A stretch of DNA of 64,000 nt from Siphonodentalium dalli. Lineage: Eukaryota; Mollusca; Scaphopoda; Gadilida; Siphonodentaliidae. Positions 57,367 to 64,000 of this stretch are shown one piece after another. Under the pieces are notes generated by a model that ran no database searches, had not been told where the DNA came from, and saw nothing but the letters and a program-made list of their open reading frames with translations. The stretch spans positions 74,685,980-74,749,979 of the forward strand of contig CP136063.1 of NCBI GenBank assembly GCA_032622095.1, written 5' to 3'. The position numbers were made by a program, and so were the translations under genes. The stretch's first letter is position 1. Each line of letters begins with the position of its first letter.

Positions 57367-57971
57367 TTTGTACGGGTAACAAATTGCTTTGGATTATGGC
57401 CGCATTATGCGGCAGCACGACATTCCCCATTATATATGTAGTTCTAAATGTTTTCTGATAACGATTATTTTGTATGCTAATTACTCGTCACAATTTTGTA
57501 TATACGAGAAATGATTTCACATCAAGGATTTTTTTTTAAAACATATTTTATTAGTATAATGCATAAATAATACATAACATATAAGGGATTGGAGGACAAG
57601 TTCTTTGAAACTTAGATGGACCTCCGCTCCCTACAGATCATGCATGAAACACAAATATAACAATATATTTTGGATTTGTATCAGGTTTTGGTAGGGCGGG
57701 TAGAATTGTGAATGCGTGAGTATAAGATACTACGTGGGGTGTTAATTATTATAAATCAATGGTGTGGTGGGGATAATAAGTTTAATTATACATACATATG
57801 AATAATAAGCCAACTGCCAGGATATATATGTACAAGGTGGGGAGAGCGTTAGTTTGTGTGTTTGGGGAATTGTAAATAGAAAGGGGTCGTTTGAGTAAGT
57901 AACAGAACAGGATATTTGGACACCAAGTACATTTATGGTAGATAGTTCAGATTTTGTGGGTTTACAAGAGC

Positions 57972-58589
57972 TTATTCGTTGCACGTCGCAAATCGTCCGG
58001 AAGATTTTATGAATTTTAAAGATGTATCTGTTAGAATGCAATTCTCGTTGGCGGTTAAAGTTAGATCTCCGTTTAGAAGAGCTTTGTAGGACGTGACTCG
58101 AAATGATCTCATAACATGTGGCAGTTCTATGCGTTGTTGTGAATAAAGGGCGCAATACATGAAGTAGTGTTCTGCATCTTCCACAGGGCTTCCACAACTA
58201 CACATGGGGTTATCACCAATGTGATTTTCAACTTTGTCATGATTTATATTGCTACAATTGTTCCTAATTCGACAGTGTATGATATGTGTCTGTCGGTCAC
58301 CAAGATATACATGAGATGAAATTTTTCTCTTGGGTAGAATTGTTGACTTGAAAGCCTCGTAAGATTTTAATTTGATGTCATTTGCCAAGCAGTTCCAAAC
58401 TTCGATTGTTTTTGGAAAGAAAGATTTCTTGAAGGTTTCTAGGTGACAAAAGTAGTTCTCAAAATCGTCCGCATTGCGCAAAAAGTAACGACTCGTATCA
58501 CCGACGCGAGGAAGAAGAAGATCGGATTGACAATTTTGTGCATAAGACATAATTTTTGTGCATCTCGACGAATCTGGAGGGGTTTCCAT
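57972..58589 (-). pseudogene. LINE ORF2 C-terminal region
   Basis: This frame continues after a frameshift near 58590-58440 and reads LPRVGDTSRYFLRNADDFEN, FFPKTIEVWNCLANDIKLKS and MCSCGSPVEDAEHYFMYCALY, the typical end of this type of LINE protein (FFPRTI..WN.L, then a CxCG...E...H.....C cluster). It stops near 57972. Confidence 0.8.
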
Positions 58590-60260
58590 CCAAATTCGTT
58601 AAGTAAATTGGCGTTCGATGAGGATCTAGTTAGGCCAGATACAACTCGCGCTGCATCGTAATACAATTTGTCGAGTGTCGATTTTGTGATGTCAGGGGCC
58701 GAGTCCCAGACACAACTGCCATATTCTAGTATGGGCAATAAATGTGTTTTGAATAATGTGTCGAGGGTATTTCGTGATAACATATACTTTAATTTTCGGA
58801 GTTGTGAAAGCACAGTGCAAGCATTTTTGTAGATGTGTTCTATGGCAAGGTCACACTGAAGATCGAATTGCAGTACGATTCCTAGATGACAGTGATCTTC
58901 AACTATTTCGAGTTTGTTGGAATTGAATATGAGGTCTGCGCTGCGCGGGAATGTTGATTGGTGGCCCTGAAATATCATTGCTTTCGTTTTTGATGAGTTA
59001 AGGTAAACTAGCCATTTGCTAGTCCAACTATCAAGTGGTGTAAGGTCGTTATTTATATGAACCACCATATCTTCATATGACGGTAGTGAATAGAATATAC
59101 AGGTGTCATCTGCAAATAGGCGAACTTTTGACTTCAGAGTGTCTCCTATGTCACTTATGAATATTGAGAACAAAAAGGGACCAAGAAAACACCCATGAGG
59201 AACCGCAGAGGCGGGTTATAGGGGGTGTGAATATTCCGAACCAACAAGCACTCTTTGAGATCTGTTGCTGATATAATCAGTAATCCAGAAGAGTAATTTA
59301 CCGTCAACTCCATAACTACGTATTTTATGAATTAGTCCTTTATGCCAAACCCACTCAAACGCTTTAGAGATATCACAGAATACAACTATGGATAACATTG
59401 ACTCACTCCTAGTTTTGGTAAGGTGGTGAATTATTTCTAGTAATTGATGAGTTGTGCTCCGAAATCCGGATTGGTATTTGTACAAAAGGTTATTCTTCGA
59501 AAAATAATCGTACATTTTTTGAAAAACGATCTTTTCAAGAACTTCGCTCACACATGAAAGAAGTGATATTGGCCTGTAATTACCTGGATCTGTTTTCACG
59601 CCTTTCTTGAAGATTGGTATTACGCTAGCAACTTTCCACTGCATTGGGAATATACCTGTTTCTAAGGACTGTTTGAAAAGAATGTACAGTGGTAGGGCTA
59701 GAGTTTTATGGCAGCACTTAAAAATTGTATTGCTTATCCCATCTGGACCAGTGGCTTTGTTAGCGTCCAATCCCTTAAGAATTGTTTCTACATCATCCTG
59801 TGTAATAGTAATTGAATTTAGCGAATTGGCTGTTCTTTTCGGAAAATCTGGAATAGACTGACCAGAGTCGTTTATTGCACTATTATTGATAAATTTTTCA
59901 TTGAGAATATTTGCTTTGTCCACATCATCGTAGGCAAAATTTAGGCCAAATTGCAGTGGCGGTATGGTTAGCGATTTATTCTTCTCGCGGAGAAATTCAT
60001 TTGCCATTTTCCAAAAAGAATTTTGGATCATGTACGGTATTTAGGTTATTTTGAATTTCATCTAGGTATTGTTTTTTCGCATATTTTTTCATGTTATTTA
60101 CCGAGTTTCTGTGTTTTTTATATTGGGACCAATGATTCGGCTGATTGCTTTTAATTGCTTTCCTTCTGCATCTGTCTCGTCGTCTAATTTCGAGTATGAT
60201 GCGACTGTCAAACCATGGTTTGTCGTTTGGTCTTATGGTAGCTAAATGGTTGGTACACAC
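58439..60260 (-). pseudogene. LINE reverse transcriptase, stops and frameshifts
   Basis: The pieces in order on the minus strand are the linker 60260-59997 (NDKPWFDSRIILEIRRRDRC), then 60031-59216 with GPDGISNTIFKCC, NYRPISLLSCVSEVLEKIVF, YQSGFRSTTHQLLE and motif A VVFCDISKAFEWVWHKG. A stop near 59220 precedes motif B (SAVPHGCFLGPFLFSIF). From 59173 to 58590 there are motif C VRLFADDTCIFYS and the thumb (HLGIVLQFDLQ, THLLPILEYGSCVWD). A GVPQGSVLGPLLF-like motif B places it near CR1/Jockey-type LINEs. Confidence 0.85.
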
Positions 60261-60307
60261 TTTTCAACTGTACTATTAATACTATTTTTTATAATTGATA
60301 CTTTAGA

Positions 60308-60933
60308 TTATATTGAATACACATCCTTTTTGTTCAAGACATTTGTCCAGTCAACTGCCGAGAAAATCCGATTCATTTCATCGAAATCAGCTAGTTTGTA
60401 ATTCCAAATTCGGCGTTTTATAGCAAGTGAAATGTCATAATCGAATGATATTGTGATGTATGTGGCTAGGTGGTCAGAGACTCCGGGTTCGATTGTGTCA
60501 GCGTCGAGTACGTTTATAGTTTTAGTTACAATGATGGGATCTAGAAGTGAGCTGCGAGTGGGGGAAATGCGCGTCGGCTTATCAATTACATTTTTCATGC
60601 TGAAGAAATATATGGTAGCTTGTAAAGTGCAGCTAGGCTGTAGAAGGTCGCAGTTTAGGTCACCCACGATGATAACTGATTTATTAATATATAACGCAGA
60701 AGCTATGCTGGATTCAAGGTTGGTCCAAAATGACGAGTCTGTGAAATTTTCAGAGCGATAGATAATACATAGTAAAAATGAAGAGCGTTTCTTTTTTACA
60801 TCGAACCACATCACAGAGTCACCTTTCTCGAGTTGGTGACACCGGTTAAACAAAATATTATCGGAGAAGTAAACACAAAGGCCTCCACCAGAGCTGTCCC
60901 TGTCTAGACGAATTGGTCCCACATATCTATCCA
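60308..60933 (-). pseudogene. LINE endonuclease (APE-like), N-terminally truncated
   Basis: The minus-strand frame contains RLDRDSSGGGLCVYFSDNI, IIYRSEN, VGDLNCDLLQPS and EPGVSDHLATYITI; GDxN and SDH are active-site motifs of APE-type LINE endonucleases. The open frame reaches upstream to 60994, but bases beyond 60933 are target DNA, so the first 20 or so codons there are not part of the element. It ends at a stop near 60308, with the connection to the RT frame broken. Confidence 0.85.
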
Positions 60934-60949
60934 ATTTCACATCAAGGAT

Positions 60950-61465
60950 GCTGCGATATTCACAGTGAAAACCATTGAAATAAGAATTGACCATTGCGAT
61001 TGACCCCCTCCCATGGAGCTTGACGCATGCATATTACTAGACGGCAATTATTTTCATCACGCAACAATTATTGAAAACTCCCCACAACTGTCATCATTTC
61101 ACGACTCATCTGTCCCCTTCCTGTATTTTACTTTCTCACCTCTCTCTCTCTCTCTCTCTCGCTCTCTCTCAACATGTGCTTCTTACTACCCCTAACACTA
61201 TCTTCTCCCTGTTGTTATCCCTAACTCAAACTTAGCCATATATCTCCATTTCTCCTAAAAACATTATTTTAGTCCTTTCCCGTCTAATCGATACCCCTTC
61301 CTCACTTATTGGGGGAAGGGGCGTGTCGCCAAAGAGGAGAATACTTCATATAAGCCCTCGGGCTTGTTGTCTGATCCTCAATTCCATACGATATCCCTTC
61401 TATTTTGCATATTAATTTTGTATCATCTGTATATTATGTTATGTTGGATTTGGAAATAAAAATAT
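60950..61465 (+). other. LINE 3'-UTR-like sequence with a CT microsatellite
   Basis: Contains a (CT)n tract at about 61139-61172, GGGGGAAGGGGCGTGTCGCC, a stem AAGCCCTCGGGCTT near 61352-61365, and TTTGGAAATAAAAATATG at about 61449. These features in this order resemble CR1/Jockey-type LINE 3' ends. It is probably the rest of the + LINE whose coding relic ends at 57366. Confidence 0.5.
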
Positions 61466-62334
61466 GTTTACACTAGTCGTACAATCGACGTGGTTCGAAT
61501 TGACGTTTGCTTGTTTTTCTGTTTATGTTTCAATATGTTTTGTTGGGATAAAAACATGAACATTATAAACACATTAGTTCTCAAAAATAAAAGAAATTGG
61601 GTTTTATAGAGAGATGAATATATCAATATAGTGGGATAGACTAACATTTTGGGAACACCTGGATATATCTCCATGAAGATACAGATGTTTAAAGAACTCT
61701 CTATGCGCTCCTCTGTTTGTGGTGCTCTACTAGCTAATTATTCTCAGTTTAAAAGAAATGTTGCTTATATCAGTTACATGTGCCCGACACAGCGCGATTT
61801 TAAGTTGTTTATGTCAGACTTTGTGTCTATTCTGAAAAGAATAAAAGAAATCCTCGGTATTGGACAGATGTACTGGAGCATCATGGGAATTCATGTGCTA
61901 GTGACAGTTTTCGTTTATCGCAGAAGAAACTATATTTGACTGTACACTTTGACCAATATTTTTGAACATGCCTTCTTTACATTTCCATCTCTCTTCACAC
62001 ATTTTATCTTTTTTGTGTAAAATATCTTGAATGGGACAGACTAAATAATGTTAAAATGCGTGAGAAATTCTAACATTCCATCCTTTGACGGTTCATTGTC
62101 CCTCATTTTACAAGAATATAGTTATGTATCTCTTAAATAGAACGATAAATATACTTTTAATGCTTTCTTCGATGTATCTGTTTTTGCTACCTCACCATAT
62201 GAATGCCCTGATTCCCGCCCCCATATACAAATATACAGTTGATAGGCTACAATTGTTCAATTGACTTCATTCGTCACTATGTGCCCAGCCTGTGAAATTT
62301 GAACGCAAAACACTCATTTGAACGAAATATGGAG
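61466..62334. other. No supported gene
   Basis: A + frame at 61649-61939 (about 96 codons, Lys/Arg/Phe/Tyr-rich, hydrophobic C-terminus ending RRRNYI) is the longest open frame. It has no recognised domain, splice signal or neighbour. Otherwise AT-rich unique sequence. Confidence 0.35.
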
Positions 62335-64000
62335 ATGACATATACCTTTGCTGGATAGCGGCGACTAAAAAATTATCAATGTCAGTGCCCCTCCTCTCTC
62401 CTTTCCTGACCCAAACGGCACCAAATGTGGCGTCCTTAACCCATATGATTTTATTCCTCGCATTATTGGAGAAGAACGTGTATGAATTTATTGGAAAGTA
62501 GAGCTAAACATATTGGTGTCAGCTTTGGTGACCCCTTCCCCATACATGACTCGAACGGTGCCACTTTTGACAAATTTAAGGGGGAGACGCACGTTTTGCA
62601 TAAATGCATCCAAAAATGGCAAGATATTTCAACAAAGAATTTCTCTGAATTTCACAAATCATTATCTCCATTGTATATACAATGTGATCAATTGACATTA
62701 AGGGACGATAAAACAATGGATTCTAATACATTTGAGAGGTTTAATGTAATATTTTGTTTGGTCACATTCGATACCAAGAAATTCTAGAATAATTTATAAT
62801 CTCACACAATACCACAATCACCAAATAACTTATTGTTTTGGCTACATGAGAGGAAGCTTCATTTGTATCACAATGTTGTGTATTATTTTTAATTGCATAA
62901 TATAGCATCATACTCGCATATAATATAATGAAGAATAGTTGCCTTTCTAATTGAAAATAATCATTACATTTTACGAATCAAGTTTGAAGGTAATGGCCAA
63001 CTAAACAAATTATTATCAAATGTATTGTCCCAGTCTCTCACACAAACGGCACCAATTTGTTGCCATAAAAAGCACACGATTATATTCCTCGTATCGTGGA
63101 ATACACTATGCATCAATTTGGTAAAAATTGGCGCTAACAATATTATTTTGGTCAGTGGTTGTGTCTCTCTTCCGCTCCGTGCACCCATCACTCGAACGGG
63201 GCCATATCATGGAGATGGATATGTATAAGTTTGGTTGAAATTTTGCTGCCCCTCCCCACTTCTGCCCCTGAAGCCAATAGCGTCACTTTATAAAATTGTA
63301 ACCCGCATCGTCCTCACCGTAAAATGTTACCCCTGTTATCCTGTTGGTGCCATCTAGATGGTCTCCCGCGAAGTTATATAGATAGAACACATACAGACAT
63401 TCGCCAATATAGGCACAAAATGTGGCGTCTTTAACCCACACGATTTGATTCCTCGTATCATTGGTGAAGAATAAATTTGGTAGATTGGCGCTATAAAACA
63501 TAATTGTATTAGTTTGTAACCCCCCCTCCCCTGACCATCATGACTCTAGCGGCGCCACTGTTGACTTAGACTTATTATGAAGACGACTATATATGAAATT
63601 GGTGGGAATCGGCGACTGAACAAATTTGTATCACATTTAGTCCCTCATCGCGGCCCAAAGGTCACCAATGTGACGTATTTAAACAACACGATTAGATTCT
63701 TCGTATCACGGAGAAGAATATGTATTAATTTTGTGGAAACGCCGCTGAGATATTTTATATCAATTTTGATGTCCCTCTCCCCCTCCTTGCACCCCTGATT
63801 CGAACACTTTTGACATCTTTAAACCAGAATTATACTCCTGATGTCATGGAAATGATTATGTATAAGGTTGGTGGTAATCGGCGACTAACCAAATTATGAT
63901 CACAGTTAGGGCCCATAGCTCACCAAACGCCACCAATTCGGCGTCTTTATATCTCACGATTAGATTCCTCGTATCATAGAGAATCAATTTGGTTGAAAGC
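62335..64000. repeat. Degenerate tandem array, ancestral unit about 130 bp, continues off the edge
   Basis: The block GATTAGATTCCTCGTATCAT, then GAGAAGAATATG, recurs at about 62448, 63079, 63440, 63691, 63824 and 63960. The closest spacings are 133 and 136 bp; the larger ones fit decayed or missing units. Companion blocks are GGCGTCTTTAACCCACACGA, ACTCGAACGG.GCCAC and AATCGGCGACTAACCAAATT. Heavily diverged, so old. Short open frames in it differ in strand and frame between units. Confidence 0.75.

Larger units (their letters stand above)
57530..60933 (-). mobile_element. LINE (CR1/Jockey-like) with poly(A) tail and 16-bp target duplication
   Basis: A perfect 16-bp direct repeat ATTTCACATCAAGGAT lies at 57514-57529 and 60934-60949. 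On the minus strand the element ends ACTAATAAAATATG, then TTTTAAAAAAAA immediately before the first copy. It contains part of an APE-type endonuclease, a reverse transcriptase and a C-terminal Cys/His region, and is 5'-truncated within the endonuclease. Several stops and frameshifts inactivate it. The 3' UTR is about 57530-57971. Confidence 0.9.

Noticed and set aside
62482-62787. 101-codon frame near the right edge
   Set aside because: Starts inside the degenerate array and has no recognisable domain or splice context.
63283-63501. Minus-strand frame with IVWVKDATF and LDGTNR, reminiscent of LDL-receptor YWTD repeats
   Set aside because: It lies in the degenerate 130-bp array, other units do not keep the frame, and the match is too short.

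Overview
The window looks like nuclear DNA of a marine invertebrate. Genes carry spliceosomal introns (GTAAGT/GTGAGT donors, polypyrimidine-AG acceptors), intergenic DNA is AT-rich with many TACATGTA-type words, and most of the 64 kb is transposon debris (LINEs, TIR elements, foldback elements, minisatellites). A lophotrochozoan such as a mollusc or brachiopod fits best, but nothing here fixes the species. I see no bacterial operons, rRNA or tRNA genes, or CRISPR arrays.

Only two host genes are well supported. (1) A calmodulin-like four-EF-hand gene on the + strand has coding exons at 9463-9493, 11174-11317, 14156-14407 and 17900-17928. They splice in one continuous frame to 151 codons plus stop. 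A phase-compatible upstream exon at 1-108, ending in an acidic 17-residue tandem repeat and a GTAAGT donor, may give the protein a repetitive acidic N-terminal extension; it continues beyond the left edge. (2) An intronless rhodopsin-class GPCR lies at 28163-29266 (+).

Layout. 0.1-18 kb: the EF-hand gene, whose introns hold a 32-bp satellite, foldback MITEs, a TTAA-flanked MITE with two nested hairpins, a LINE tail and other TIR elements. 18-23 kb: more TTAA MITEs and a decayed LINE. 23.3-26.4 kb: a large inverted repeat holding two head-to-head relics of a nuclease-like repeat-borne gene. 28-29.3 kb: the GPCR. 29.7-36.8 kb: an unnamed repeat family built from CGAGTT..TGTAGTA words, arranged as an inverted pair and interrupted by two LINEs. 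36.8-42.6 kb: TIR elements and minisatellites, including a 21-bp array that reverses orientation. 45-52 kb: a nested stack of DNA transposons with readable target-site duplications (9-bp MULE-like, 3-bp Harbinger-like twice, 8-bp hAT-like). 52.8-56.2 kb: a complete but decayed TIR element with a 6-bp duplication and an integrase-type N-terminal relic, probably IS3EU. 56.8-61.5 kb: a LINE with a 16-bp target-site duplication, apparently inserted into an older LINE. 62.3-64 kb: a degenerate tandem array that runs off the right edge.

The transposons do not form a working system together. They record successive insertions, and most coding parts are broken. Alignments, copy numbers and superfamily assignments were read by eye.
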